A stretch of 64,000 nucleotides of DNA from Euphorbia lathyris (taxonomy: Eukaryota; Streptophyta; Magnoliopsida; Malpighiales; Euphorbiaceae): contig NC_088911.1 of the NCBI RefSeq assembly GCF_963576675.1, positions 31,914,501 to 31,978,500 of the forward strand, given 5' to 3'. Under the pieces are notes generated by a model. The model saw only the letters and a program-made list of their open reading frames with translations. It did no database searches and was not told where the DNA came from. The translations under genes were made by a program, and so were the position numbers. This document shows positions 48,495 to 60,330 of the stretch, one piece after another (the stretch's first letter is position 1; each line of letters opens with the position of its first letter).

Positions 48495-48676
48495 AAATTA
48501 GACGGATGCAAATGGATGCACATCAGCAGTTTGCAAGGATTTCTTTAGACCATGAGAACAGAACACTAGAACTGGAAGCTGAAAGAAAAGAATTGGAGAG
48601 GCGTGAAAGACAACTGGAAGAAAGAGAAATTCAAAATGAAAATGTGATGAGAAATCTTGATTTTCAAAAGCAAAAG
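48495..48676 (+). pseudogene. FDM-like coiled-coil exon
   Basis: Between a tag acceptor (48492-48494) and a gt donor (48677), the exon encodes EIRRMQMDAHQQFARI and a charged heptad-rich helix ending DFQKQK. The end is in phase 0, but the next recognisable exon (50578) starts mid-codon, so some coding sequence between them is lost or rearranged. Confidence 0.8.
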
Positions 48677-48776
48677 GTAAAATATTATTTGACATTTCAT
48701 AGGCTGTCAAGGGCATTACTTTTTTCGTATGATGCATGGTGTTTAATGTGTGTTTGTCTGTGTACACGAATCATTC

Positions 48777-50577
48777 CCTAGTACAATTATCAGAAGTTCT
48801 TCATAAATAGTCATGGATACTTTGTTGGAACTAGAAAGCTTATCATATATAAATTGCTGCAACTGTTGAATGAGGACTAAAGAAATCACTTTTATAGAAT
48901 AAAATAAAACTTTTACAAAACAATTATATAACTCGTAGTAAATTTGCTGCACACACAAGTCACAACTCACCACTCACTTCTCAGGATTTCTCAGTTCACA
49001 CACAAACACAAACAATTACACATATTTATAGTTGAGTGCATAGCATCCGCTGCCCTGAATATTTATTGTGGTTCCTTTGTATGTTTTGCGAACTATTGAT
49101 TCTCGTCGAATATGGTTAAAGTATTTGATAAATAGTCAAATGGGTTAAATAAGTTAAATTTTTTAATATCTTGTATATGCATCAAATTTCAGTTTTATAG
49201 TTGGAGTTTGCCAAAATATATAGTTCGCTTAATGCATATTAACACCCAACTTAGCATGTTTTGCCTATTGACACTCTAAACATTAAAAATAATCTTTAAA
49301 AAAACTATCACACATATAGTTCGCTTTAAAAACCTATCACATACCTATAGATGACTCATTAAGACCTCATGCGCACAAAATCGTTGATTTGTCATCTTTC
49401 ACAGATGAGGCGGCATCTATGTTGCACGGACACGGACACGGATACGGTATCCGACACGGATACGGATACGGGAAACGTTATTTCTATAAAACACAAGACA
49501 CGGATACGTGGGGGACACGTGTAAATATTAAAAATATTGGGGCAAATTTATAAATATTAAAAATATATTTTTATATATGATTTTTTGTAATATAACTAAA
49601 TAAATACATATAAACGAAATTGAATTGAAGGAGATGAACGGATATTAAAAATAACTCTCCAATGGAATAAGAATCAATCGATGATTGAAGGAGATGAACG
49701 GATGTTTTCAGAATTGAATTGAAGAATCGGAATACATCCAGAATTGAATTGAAGAATCGGAATAGGAAAGGATGTTTTCAGAATTGAATTGAAGAATCGG
49801 AATAGGAAAGGATGTTTTCAGAATTGAATTGAAGAATCGGAATAGGAAAGGATGTAATCGGAATCGGAAAGGATGTTTTCGGTTTTGAAGAATCCGCTGC
49901 CCTGAATATTTATTGTGGTTCCTTCATATGTTTTGCGAACTATTGATTCTCGTCGAATATGGTTAAAGTATTTGATAAATAGTCAAATGGGTTAAATAAG
50001 TTAAATTTTTTAATATCTTGTATATGCCTCAAATTTCAGTTTTATAGTTGGGAGTTTGCCAAAATATAGAGTTGGCTTAATGCATATTTACACTCAACTT
50101 AGCACGTTTTGCCTATTGGCACTCTAAACTTTTAAAATAATCTTTAAAAAAACTATCACACATATAGTTGGCTTTAAAAACCTATCGCATATCTATAGAT
50201 GACTCATTAAGACCTCGTTGATTTGTTATCTTTGACAGATGAGGCGGCATACGAAACGAACTCACACACTTTTTTTTTTTCTATAACAGGCATATGTCAC
50301 CTCATTCTTCAAAGATGACATATCCATGATTTTGTGCATATGAGGTCCTAATGAGCCAACTATAGATGCGTGATAGGTTTTTAAAGTCAACTTTAGGTGT
50401 GTGAGTTAAAGTCAATTACAGGTGTGTGATACATTATTTTAAATTTAAGTCTAAGGGTCCTATATAGTTTGTGGGCTGTAACACAAGAATAGCGTTTTGC
50501 AGTGGTTGTTCTAATGGAAATAATCTGTTCTAATTTCAATAGTAAAATGTTCTAAGATAACCTATTCATTCTTTTAG
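48777..50577. repeat. Composite fold-back repeat with a duplicated ~350-bp arm and minisatellite
   Basis: A ~350-bp block is directly repeated at about 49046-49433 and 49889-50252 (starting atccgctgccctgaatattt). Part of it is also inverted at 50280-50470, giving a palindromic structure. Between the direct copies lie short gacacggatacg repeats (49425-49510) and a 40-bp minisatellite, gaattgaattgaagaatcgg followed by a further 20 bp, in about 3.5 copies (49711-49855). No gene is present. The stretch occupies an intron of the FDM-like pseudogene. Confidence 0.75.
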
Positions 50578-50718
50578 AATAAGATGGCAATTGTGGAAGT
50601 TGGCAGAAGAACAAAAGGTGATTTTTTTTCATTCATTTCTTTGAACCAGAGGATGAAAAGAAATGCAAAATGTTCACTGTTTTTTCTAATTCTTTTCCTA
50701 TTCAACTGATATTGGTAG

Positions 50719-51009
50719 AGAGAAAAAGAGAAACTCTGCCAGAAAATTCTTGAACTAGAGAAGAATCTTGATGCTAAACAAACGCTGGAGTTGGATATTG
50801 AACGAATGAAAGGGGCATTAGAAGTAATGAAGCACATGGGAGAAGAAGAAGAAGACATGGAGGTGAAGAAAAGGATGGATCAAATGGAGAATGATTTAAA
50901 GGAAAAAGAAGAAGAACTAGATGACCTAGATTCTCTTAATCAAACTCTTATGGTGAAGGAGCGCATGAATAATGACCAGTTGCAAGATGCGCGTAAAGAA
51001 TTAATAAAT
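50719..51009 (+). pseudogene. FDM-like coiled-coil exon (97 codons)
   Basis: It runs from a tag acceptor to a gtaagt donor, phase 0 at both ends. It encodes ILELEKNLDAKQTLELDIER, then ALEVMKHMGEEEEDMEVKK and LNQTLMVKERMNNDQLQDAR, the conserved coiled coil preceding XH in FDM/IDN2 proteins. There are no internal stops, so this exon is intact although the gene is not. Confidence 0.85.
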
Positions 51010-51387
51010 GTAAGTGCTAGAACTATCTTCTATTATCATATGTTTAAGGCTGAGTATTTTATAAGCCCCTCAATTTGATCCCAAACCGATTGTGCTCTCA
51101 ATTTTAAGGATGTTTTATTAACCTTTGCTTATGTGGGAGCATATGACGAGCTTTGCACAGGTCAAACCACATATCAATGTAAAAAAGTTCAAGAGGCCAA
51201 TAGATAACTTTAAGTAAATTTAAGGAGTAAATAGGTCACCAAGTTAACTTTAAGTAAATTTAAGGAGTTAATAGGTCACCAAGTTATATTTAGCTTATGT
51301 TTAAAAATAAACTAAAAGTGGAAATTACTATCTTCTACCATATATACTCTGTGCTATTTTATTGAGTCTAATTTTTTTGCTCCATAG

Positions 51388-53241
51388 TACTTGAGTGAAA
51401 ATACCCGTGCTGCTATTGGTGTGAAGAAAATGGGCGAGCTTGATAGTGTTGGGAATTTTTCTTGATTGCGACAATTTAGCGAAAACGATTTTTCTCAAAG
51501 CACAAGAATTTTATTGAATTTATGAGGTTTACAAGAGGGTGTTCTCTAGAAACTTTCTAGAGTTACAATGAGATAAAACAAAAATAGTAACACTCGAGTG
51601 TTTCCCAAAAATACCCAAAATAATTATCTTTACTATTTTTATCTCTCCCCAAAATAATTAGACTACCCTCTAAAATAAACTCTCAAAAACTCACAAGGCA
51701 CAATTGTGTCTCCTCTCAAACTACATCTTTCTCAACTCCCCAATCTCTCTTTTTTCCCACTTTTTGATACATTTGAGAAGTATATTACATGGCTATTTAT
51801 AGCCATGCAATGAACCTATTATTCAACCAAGTAGTTGAATAATTAAATGTGGATGCCTCCTTTTTCAACAATTAAGGCACTCAATTTTGACTTTCATTTT
51901 TCTTTTCTTTTTTTTTTCTTTTTTCATTTATTACAAATTATAAAAACCAATCGCTCAATAATACAAATTACAAAAATAGTCATTCATCAATTAGGACTTC
52001 ACAATAATTTCTTTTTTTCATTTAATTGTTTTAAATTAATAGTTAATTTTCTCAACAATCTTCCCCTTAACTATTAATTTAAAACCTTCATTTTTTTCTT
52101 CTTTTAATATATATACATATGATGTACTTTCCCATCATCACCTTCTAAACGGAGCACTTCTCTCCGCAAACAACTTTTTGGAGCACTTCTCACCGAATCG
52201 ATTTGTTGATGCACTTCTCATCAACCTTCAACTGTTGGAGCACTTCTCTCCAAATTAAACAAATTCTTTTTCATCAACATGATGTGCCAAATTGACACTC
52301 TCTTCTCTCTTGTTCATGCAATTCCATTGCACGTGCCCAAACTTCTTGCACGGAACATTGAGGCATCCCCTTGCCAGCAGTCCTTCCCTCAACTGCTTGC
52401 TCATTTTCTCCATTTTCTCACGCTAATTGATTTGGTGCGTGACGCTACATTGAACCATAGCTCTGATACCAATGTTGGGAATTTTTCTTGATTGCGACAA
52501 TTTAGCGAAAACGATTTTTCTCAAAGCACAAGAATTTTATTAAATTTATGAGGTTTACAAGAGGGTGTTCTCTAGAAATTTTCTAGAGTTACAATGAGAT
52601 AAAACAAAAATAGTAGCACTCGGGTGTTTCCCAAAAATACCCAAAATAATTATCTTTACTATTTTTTATCTCTCCCCAAAATAATTAGACTACCCTCTAA
52701 AATAAACTCTCAAAAACTCACAAGGCACAATTGTGTCTCCTCTCAAACTACATCTTTCTCAACTCCCCAATCTCTCTTTTTTCCCACTTTTTGATACATT
52801 TGAGAAGTATATTACATAGCTATTTATAGCCATGCAATGAACCTATTATTCAACCAAGTAGTTGAATAATTAAATGTGGATGCCTCCTTTTTCAACAATT
52901 GAGGCACCCAATTTTGACTTTCATTTTTCTTTTCTTTTCTTTTTTTTTCTTTTTTCATTTATTACAAATTACAAAAACCAATCGCTCAATAATACAAATT
53001 ACAAAAATAGTCATTCATCAATTAGGACTTCACAATAATTTCTTTTTTTCATTTAATTGTTTTAAATTAATAGTTAATTTTCTCAACAGATAGTATACCA
53101 TTCCATGCTGCAGCAAAGAGAAAATTTTCTCCTAAAGATGCTGATGTGAAAGCAGCAGAGTTGTGTTCATTATGGGATGAGCATCTGCGAGACCCTAACT
53201 GGCACCCATTTAAGATCATTGAAAAGGATGGACGTTGTGAG
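51388..53241 (+). pseudogene. FDM-like first XH exon, split by LTR element
   Basis: The exon begins at 51388 after a tag acceptor, encoding IGVKKMGELD, and is cut at 51446. It resumes at 53089 with KAAELCSLWDEHLRDPNWHP and ends at 53241 (gt donor). Removing the insertion and one gatag copy gives an open frame. LCSLW, DPNWHPF and K(I/V)IE are hallmark XH residues. Confidence 0.88.
51447..53088 (-). mobile_element. Small non-coding LTR retrotransposon (TRIM-like), minus strand
   Basis: LTRs 51447-52057 and 52473-53088 (about 611 and 616 bp, TG...CA) differ at roughly ten or more positions. The flanking duplication is gatag (51442-51446 and 53089-53093). On the minus strand a primer-binding site TGGTATCAGAGC (52460-52471) follows the 5' LTR, and a purine-rich tract aaggggaaga (about 52058-52070) precedes the 3' LTR. 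The interior is only about 415 bp without gag or pol, so it depends on other elements. It splits an XH exon. Confidence 0.9.
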
Positions 53242-53711
53242 GTAATTAAGTTCTCATATTCTTGATTAGTGTGTATGTTACATGTAGACATATTGTTATC
53301 TTGCTTGACTTTGTAGAATTTCACATCCATAAGGTTTTTAAACTTGAATGGGAAGGTTATACTTATAGTTTAGCTGATTTTGTTCCAAGTATTATTTATT
53401 TTGAATTTTGATCCACTAATTTGTGATAGTATAATCTATTACGTTCCATTTATATGAAAAGATACTTCTGTTGCCAGGTTTTTCATATTATTAATATTTA
53501 TGCAATGTGAATTGTAGGATGGTAGGAGAATGTTACATTATTAATATATTGTATATGCAACGTAAAGGTCAATTTGGTGGCTATTAGGTTAATTTAGTTT
53601 AAAATCAAATTTAATCATCCATTTTGATCGCATTAACATGTGTCATGTGAGTATGAGTAAATGACACGTATTAAATAACTACTAAACATATATTAGCATG
53701 TGTTACTTTTG

Positions 53712-53913
53712 GACAAATTATTAAAGGCATCCGGTTCTCCATATGAAATGGAGGACCTTGCATACATATTTTGACACGTGTAACATGGACACACGTATAT
53801 TATAAGAGGCCTCACTATTTTAATTATTACGCGGGGTCACAATACACGTGTCCAAATGTGAATTTGGGGTCCTCCGAGTGGCATAGAAGACCCGATGCTT
53901 AATATAAGAACTC
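53712..53913. mobile_element. MITE with 10-bp target duplication (MULE-like), 202 bp
   Basis: Imperfect terminal inverted repeats (left gacaaattattaaaggcatc; right, minus strand, gagttcttatattaagcatc) are flanked by gttacttttg (53702-53711 and 53914-53923). The paralogous intron (about 386-400) has the uninterrupted site. Confidence 0.78.
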
Positions 53914-54164
53914 GTTACTTTTGACTGATATGACTTTAGATGCGAAGTTAAAAGACCAAATTGATACTTAAAATTTTAGATTAAATTGATTTTACTAGCC
54001 AACTTAAATGACCAAATTCATCGTCTTTTCCAATTCTCCTTGCATCATTATGTTACTTTCATGTGAAGAATGTCTTGTATTCTTCTTCCTCATGACTTGC
54101 ACTTATTCTCTTTTGATTGATCACTGATTCCTTCAAACTTTTGGAATTAATTTTACGTGTGCAG

Positions 54165-54287
54165 GAGATACTTGATGATGATGATGAAAAATTAAAAGAA
54201 CTGAAGAGTGAATTTGGTGAAGAAGTGTATGATGCTGTGACGAAAAGTTTGAAAGAAATTAACGAGTACAACCCCAGTGGAAGATAT
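54165..54287 (+). pseudogene. FDM-like last XH exon, left part (cut by Copia)
   Basis: After a gcag acceptor the exon encodes 41 residues from EILDDDDEKLKELKSEFGEE to EYNPSGRY, nearly identical to the exon at 1409. It stops at the gatat target duplication (54283-54287). The remainder resumes at 59026 (TVREMWNSKENKKATLK), after which a 2-bp deletion shifts the frame. Confidence 0.9.
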
Positions 54288-54410
54288 TGATAATGTAGAA
54301 TCCTTGCCTTTCCATTCATTGATAATGTGATATATATACACAAGATATATGTGTGAACATGATAATTACAAATCAATTATATTCCTAAATTACAGCAGAA
54401 ATATCCATAT

Positions 54411-57400
54411 CTAATACACCCCCGTAGTCGAAACGGGAGGTGGTCGAACGTTGAGACTAGAGCGGAAGTCGTCGAAAAGAATTTGTGGTAGACCTTTGGT
54501 GAAAATATCTGCAATTTGATGACGAGAAGGAACATGAAGTACCCTAACCTCTCCTTTAGCAACCTTTTCTCGAACAAAATGTATATCCATCTCAATATGC
54601 TTGGTACGTTGGTGTTGTACAGGATTACCAGTGAGGTAAACTGCACTCACATTGTCACAATATACCAAGGTGGATTTACTAATAGGGCAATGAAGTTCAA
54701 GAAGAAGATTTCTAATCCAGCAAGTTTCAGATACGACATTAGCAACACCACGATACTCTGCTTCAGCACTAGAACGAGATAAAGTGGGTTGCCGCTTAGC
54801 AGACCAAGACAGAAGATTGTCACCAAGGAAAACACAATATCCTGAAGTAGAACGTCGAGTGTCAGGACATCCCCCCCAATCTGCATCTGTATAGGAGACC
54901 AAGGAATCTAGTGAAGAGGTTGTGAATGTAAGTCCGAACTCCAGGGTTCCTTTAACATATCGAAGAATCCGCTTGATAGCTGCCATATGAGACGTTTTGG
55001 GATCGTGCATGAATAAACAGACTTGCTGAACAGCATAACTGATGTCTGGGCGAGTGAGAGTCAAATACTGTAATGCACCAGCTAAACTTCGATACTCAGA
55101 TGGATCATGATAAGCAGAACCAGATGAAGCACTCAGTTTTTGCTTAGTGTCAACAGGTGTTGTACAGGAATTTGCTGAAGAAAGACCGGCTTTAGAAATG
55201 ATCTCAGTAGCATACTTCTTTTGAGACAGAAAAAAAGAGCCGGCGCTCCGAGTGACAGATATCCCTAAAAAATAACTCAATGGGCCAAGATCTTTCATAG
55301 CAAATTCGGAACTCAATTTGTTGATAATTGACTCTCGTAGAGCAGTGGAAGAAGTAGCTAGAACGATGTCATCCACATATAAGAGTAGATATGCCATCTC
55401 TGCTCCCCGACGAAAGACAAACAGTGAATGATCAGATTTACTGTGAGAAAAACCCATGGTAGACAAGAAAGAGGCAAACCGTTGGTACCACGCCCGTGGT
55501 GCCTGTTTGAGACCATAAAGAGACTTTTGAAGAAGGCATACATGATCTGGATAGTTGGGATCCCGAAATCCCAGTGGTTGATGCATATAAACAGTCTCAT
55601 GAAGATCCCCATGAAGAAAAGCATTTTTTACATCCAGCTGATGTAGTGGCCAACCTTTAGAAAGTGCAATACTTAATACAGCTCGAATTGTTGCTGGCTT
55701 AACAACTGGACTGAAAGTATCACCACAGTCTACCCCAACAAGTTGATTCGCCCCATTTCCAACAAGTCTTGCTTTGTATCTTTCAAAAGATCCATCTGCA
55801 TTAAATTTGTGCCTGAGAATCCACCAACTACGAAGAACATTAGCATTAGAAGGACGGGGTACGAGGACCCACGTCTTATTTTCAATAAGAGCCTTATATT
55901 CTTCAGTCATGGCTTGTTTCCAATTAGGGTCTTGTAAAGCAAGTGAGGGATTAGAAGGAATAGGAGAAATAGTGGTGGTGTGTAAGTTGAGCTTTCTTTG
56001 GGGTTTGAAAATTCCAAGTTTAGCTCGGGTTGTCATAGGGTGAGTCGGTTGGGTTGGGTTGGCGTGTATAGGATCGGGAGAAGGCGGGGAAGTGGGCTGT
56101 TGTGGGGAGGTGAGCTGTTGTGGGGAATTTGTGTTTGGGCCGTGTTGAATTGGAGAAGGAAAGGGACTGTCGAGAGGAGAAGGGGGAAGTGCTGGGCTGT
56201 TTTGGGAAGATGGGTTGGGACTGTTGGGCCGTGGTGAAACTGGGCTTTGGTTAGGAGTGGACGCATTAGTGGGGAAGGGAATAATGGGTTGGGTTGTTTG
56301 TGTAGGTGAGTTGGAAATAGAAGAAATGGGAGGGGAGGCCGAGACATGTTGAGTGGAAAATGGAAATTTGCTTTCATTGAAAATAACGTGACGAGATATA
56401 ATTATTTTCCGCGCGGAGATGTCGTAACACTTATAGCCTCGATGATTGGATGGATATCCAAGAAACACACATGGAGAGGACCTAGGTTGAAGTTTATTTC
56501 TAGAGGAAGAAGGGACAAGTGGGTAACAAAGACAACCGAAAGTGCGTAAGTGAGTATAAGAAGGAGTACGATTGTAGAGAATTTGAGTCTGTGAAAGAAG
56601 ACTAAGATTTTTGTGAGGGAGAATATTTAAAAGATAGGTCGCATGAGCAAGAGCATGAGGCCAGAAAGAATGAGAGCAAGAAGCATGTGTTAGAAGAGTG
56701 CGAATTATATTATTGATTGTTCGAATCGTTCGTTCAGATTTACCGTTTTGGGAGGAAGTATGTGGACATGAAAAACGGAATTGCATACCATTATTGTTAA
56801 AAAAATCATGAAAATGACTATTGTTATACTCACCACCATTATCACACTGAAAAGTTTTGATATCTTTTTCAAATTGAGTACGTACGTAATTTCGGAATGT
56901 GAGGAACACAGAAAAAACTTGAGATTTATTTGCTAAGGGAAAAGTCCACAGAAAATTAGAATAATCATCTAGGAAAAGAACATAATATCTATAGCCACTA
57001 GAACTTAGAACAGGAGATGTCCATATATCACTATGAATAATATCAAACGGCATTGATGACATATTTTTAGAAGCATAAAAAGGCAATTTAATATGTTTCC
57101 CAAGCACACAAGAATTGCAAATAGAAAAATCAACATTTTTAGGACAAGAAATAAAATTATTAGTTCGAAGATTGTCTAAAATTTGAGGACCAGGATGGCC
57201 CAATCTATTGTGCCAAACTGAAGGAGATAAAACAGAAGCATTTAAAGCATAAGAAGACTCTGAAGAGGAGGATGTGACTGGATATAAATCACCGGTGCTA
57301 TTACATCTCATAATAGGGATCCCCATGCGCAAGTCCTTCACAGAGAAACCAACAGGATCAAATTCAACGGACACATTATTATCAATAGCAAATTTCCGCA

Positions 57401-58158
57401 CAGATATAAGGTTTTTGATTAATCTAGGGGCATGTAAAACATTGTTCAATTCTAGGGTTTTGTTGTTTGTTTTTAAGGATGCATTACCAAGACCGATAAC
57501 AGGAATACAAGTGCCATTACCTACTACGATACTCGTGTTAGGACTCTTATTTAAATAAGATGTGAGTTTACCTCCATCCCCGCTCATGTGAGAAGTGGCG
57601 CCGGTGTCCATATGCCAAGGTTCTGCAGGTGGTGTGATTGTCAAGGTGTGCATAGCCGCCTCAATGTTTGTTGGAGTGTAATACTGGGCCAGATGGGCCT
57701 GCGGATGGGCTCCCAATATGCCTGGCTGGATTGCAGAAGAATTGTTATTAAAAACAGGCCCGCGAGTTGCACCATGAGTTGCACCATGTGAAGAATTGGG
57801 CCAAGAAGGATAAGGACATGGGGGATAGGCCCATTGGGGCGCCTGTCCAGTCCATGGCCCGTACCCCCATGGCTGTTGTAAAGAAACAGCCCCTGACCAG
57901 CGAGGACCGCTATTTTGCTGCCATCGTCCGCCTCTGCCCCGTCCGCCTCTGCCACGGCGATAATAACCCCGGCCACCGCGAGCAGCGCCAGAATTTTGAG
58001 GGAAAGAAGGCCGAACGTGATTTGAATATGGAGGAGCTTGATTCGACGGGGACTGTTGGGCGATAGTAACGGCGGCAATTTCAGATCCGACGGTGGCGGC
58101 TGTGCGTTTTTTACGGGCAGATTCTTCCAATAATAACATGGACCTTGCCTTTGTGAAA
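54411..58158 (-). CDS. Copia pol: protease, integrase, RT, RNase H
   Basis: About 1,242 uninterrupted codons. In order: a Gly/Arg-rich linker (RGRGGRGRGGRW, no CCHC knuckle seen); protease MDTGATSHMS; integrase zinc region WHNRLGHPG and CNSC; DDE core (SDIW, CDNGGEY, SERTIRT); RT (QLDVKNAFLHGDL, catalytic YVDDIV); and RNase H (DADWGGCPDTRRSTSGY, RSSAEAEYRGV). The stop (TAG, 54411-54413) lies in the first bases of the 3' LTR. All catalytic motifs are intact. The frame is offset by one base from gag near 58157-58162, where a single-base deletion is the simplest explanation. With the LTR identity this points to very recent insertion. Confidence 0.92.
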
Positions 58159-58762
58159 TTGGCAGAATGTCATTGTGGCGAATTTGTGTTCCGATTGTCT
58201 CGTAGGCGTCAGTGAGCCCTGAAATTAATTGAAGAACGAGACGATCGTTGGATACGGCAGCCCCGACGTTGCTTAATTGGTCCGAGAGGGACTTCAAATG
58301 TTGGCAGTAGGCAGAGATATCATCAAAATTTTCAAGTCTAGCATTGGACAGTTCTTGTTGTAAATAAAGGGCTCTTGAATTTTTATTATCGGAGAATTGT
58401 TGTTCTAGGAGTTTCCAAGCGTCGGCGGCTGTTAAATTTGGTCCGATGATACTGTTGAGAAGGTCTGAAGATATGGTTCCATAAATCCATTGCAACACGA
58501 TGGCATCAACACGAGACCATAAACCTGGATTGTTTGCTTTCATAACCGAAGAAGAGGTTTCCGATTTATCGTCGGTTTCAGGAAGGATATGATCAAGAAC
58601 TTGAAAAGCACGGGCATGTGTTTTAAAAAGTTCAGCCCAAGTGGTATAGAGGCCTTTGCCGGATTCGAGAGGATCACGAATAAAGGAGGTAATGTTGATA
58701 ATGGAGAGGGCCGGATGAGTTGGTGCGGCGGCGGCACCATTGTTTTGTTCATTGTTTGGCAT
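58158..58762 (-). CDS. Copia gag region, frameshifted from pol
   Basis: Starts at MPNNEQ (ATG 58760-58762) and reads about 200 residues of a Copia-type gag (WAELFKTHARAFQVLDHI, VLQWIYGTISSDLL, AWKLLEQQF, YCQHLKSLSDQL, GLTDAYETIG). The family normally continues in one frame through a FTKARSMLLLEE-type segment. Here that segment is in the next frame, and the gag frame runs on to an unrelated end. Nothing shows that this is a programmed shift; a one-base loss is likelier. Confidence 0.85.
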
Positions 58763-59937
58763 GGTGGCAGTAGAGTTTTTAGGGATGAAGAACGGCAGAA
58801 TGAGGAAGAGAGAAAGAAGAGATTTGGGTGGGATTAGGGAGAGAAATTTTAGGAGAGAGTTTTTAGGAAAGAAATTAGGCTCATGATACCATGATAATGT
58901 AGAATCCTTGCCTTTCCATTCATTGATAATGTGATATATATACACAAGATATATGTGTGAACATGATAATTACAAATCAATTATATTCCTAAATTACAGC
59001 AGAAATATCCATATCTAATAGATATACGGTAAGGGAGATGTGGAATTCAAAGGAGAACAAAAAAGCAACGCTGAAAGGGAGTGTCATATTTACTCAAACA
59101 GTGGAAATTGAGCAAAAGTAGGAGAAGTTGTTAAGGTACTAACTAGATTAGGTTATAATATCATTTTACAGTGAGCAAGAAGTTTTATTGTGTATTTACG
59201 GAACACATATCATTTTTTTGTACATTACTTTTCTCCACATTACTTTTTTATACCACAGATTTTATTGGCCACAACAATGTCAAACTCCACTATTTTAGAC
59301 ATATGACTTTTATTGCAAAACTAAGTCAGTCACTTTTGTGCATATTCTAACCTGATTTTATTAGGAGGATTAGTTCCTATCAAGGACTCCCATTGGAATA
59401 TCAACATGTATTCTAAAGTTTAAAAGCATCTTTACACCCTGATCTTTTTTTTTATTTTGATTCATTAATCCATTGATATTTTATTTGGACACATTAAGTT
59501 CATAATTATTTATTTTCCATCTCATTAAGTTCATACTTGTTAATTAGTTAGTTATGGACATCTAAATAAGTTAAAAAGTCGTTATGCATTTCATCTATAT
59601 TTGAAATTATATTTTTTACAGTTTGAATTAAGAATCTTATAGTTTTCTATAGCCACATTGAACATATCAAAAACCGTTTTCAAACTGTGAAAAATATAAA
59701 TTTTAAATGCATGTGAAATGAATAACACTCTATTAATCGAATTTTATATTCAAAACTGTTTTTTTTATCATATAATGTGATAAAAAAAAGATACAAGTAA
59801 AAGATCAAGAGAGTAATGAATAAAAATGATTTAATACATCAGTTGCCCTTTGAACTTATCCAAAAAAGTTGATTGGCTTCCCAAACTTATATGGTGTATC
59901 ATTAGCCCTATAAATTTGCTTAAATTATTATGACTAA

Positions 59938-60327
59938 GGTCCTGTTTGGTAAAGAGCATTTTGGGATAAAAAGAGCTGTTTTGACCAACTTTAGCGGTTT
60001 GACCACTGAAACCGCTGATTGGAGTGTTTGGTAGAGAGAAGTTTGAGAGAGAGTTTTGGGATGAAAAAACTAATTTACAAAAACAGCTCATTTTAGGAGC
60101 TTTTTCAATTAGCGTTTTGCAATATTAAAATTAATGGACTTCTTTGAGCCTACTTTTAGTTTGCAGGTCCTAAAATTAAAAAAAAAGAAATGCTCTTATT
60201 CGTCTTTTTGCACAAACCGCTATTATCAATCAGCTAATTTTTACCAAACAGGTCTACTCAAACAACTAGTCAAATCAGCTAATGTAATCAGCTAACAACT
60301 AGTAACAGCTAATTTCCAAACAGGGCC
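59938..60327. mobile_element. PIF/Harbinger-type MITE, 390 bp
   Basis: The terminal inverted repeats start ggtcctgtttggtaaa (left) and ggccctgtttggaaat (right, minus strand), with taa on both sides (59935-59937 and 60328-60330). A partial copy lies at 47347-47525. Confidence 0.75.
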
Positions 60328-60330
60328 TAA

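Larger units (their letters stand above)
54288..59020 (-). mobile_element. Ty1-Copia retrotransposon, minus strand, very young
   Basis: LTRs 54288-54416 and 58892-59020 are 129 bp each and identical by eye. The duplication gatat flanks them (54283-54287 and 59021-59025). A primer-binding site (TGGTATCATGAGCC, 58878-58891) abuts the 5' LTR, and a G-rich tract (54417-54424) precedes the 3' LTR. On the coding strand the LTR begins TA and ends CA, not the usual TG...CA. Order is gag, protease, integrase, RT, RNase H, as in Copia. It lies in the last XH exon of the FDM-like copy 2. Confidence 0.93.
48495..59134 (+). pseudogene. FDM/IDN2-like gene, second copy, 5'-lacking and disrupted by two LTR elements
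   Basis: Exons seen: 48495-48676 (coiled coil), 50578-50617 (remnant LWKLAEEQK), 50719-51009 (coiled coil), 51388-51446 plus 53089-53241 (first XH exon, split by a small LTR element) and 54165-54287 plus 59026-59134 (last XH exon, split by Copia). Introns have gt...ag ends. The product family acts in RNA-directed DNA methylation with coiled coil and XH domains. The zf-XS and XS domains expected upstream are absent. A 2-bp deletion near 59085-59095 shifts the C-terminal frame. The paralogous last exon at 1409-1648 is intact. Identification comes from recognised XH and coiled-coil motifs; its decay is directly visible. Confidence 0.87.

Noticed and set aside
49705..49870. CRISPR-like direct repeats
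   Set aside because: These are contiguous 40-bp tandem repeats without unique spacers in a plant genome: a minisatellite.
52459..52472. Possible tRNA-derived gene fragment
   Set aside because: It is the retrotransposon primer-binding site (complement of tRNA-Met 3' end). No tRNA fold or A/B box is nearby.
53067..53330. Minus-strand ORF at the XH exon
   Set aside because: It is antisense to the real XH exon, which has conserved family residues and correct splice sites on the plus strand.
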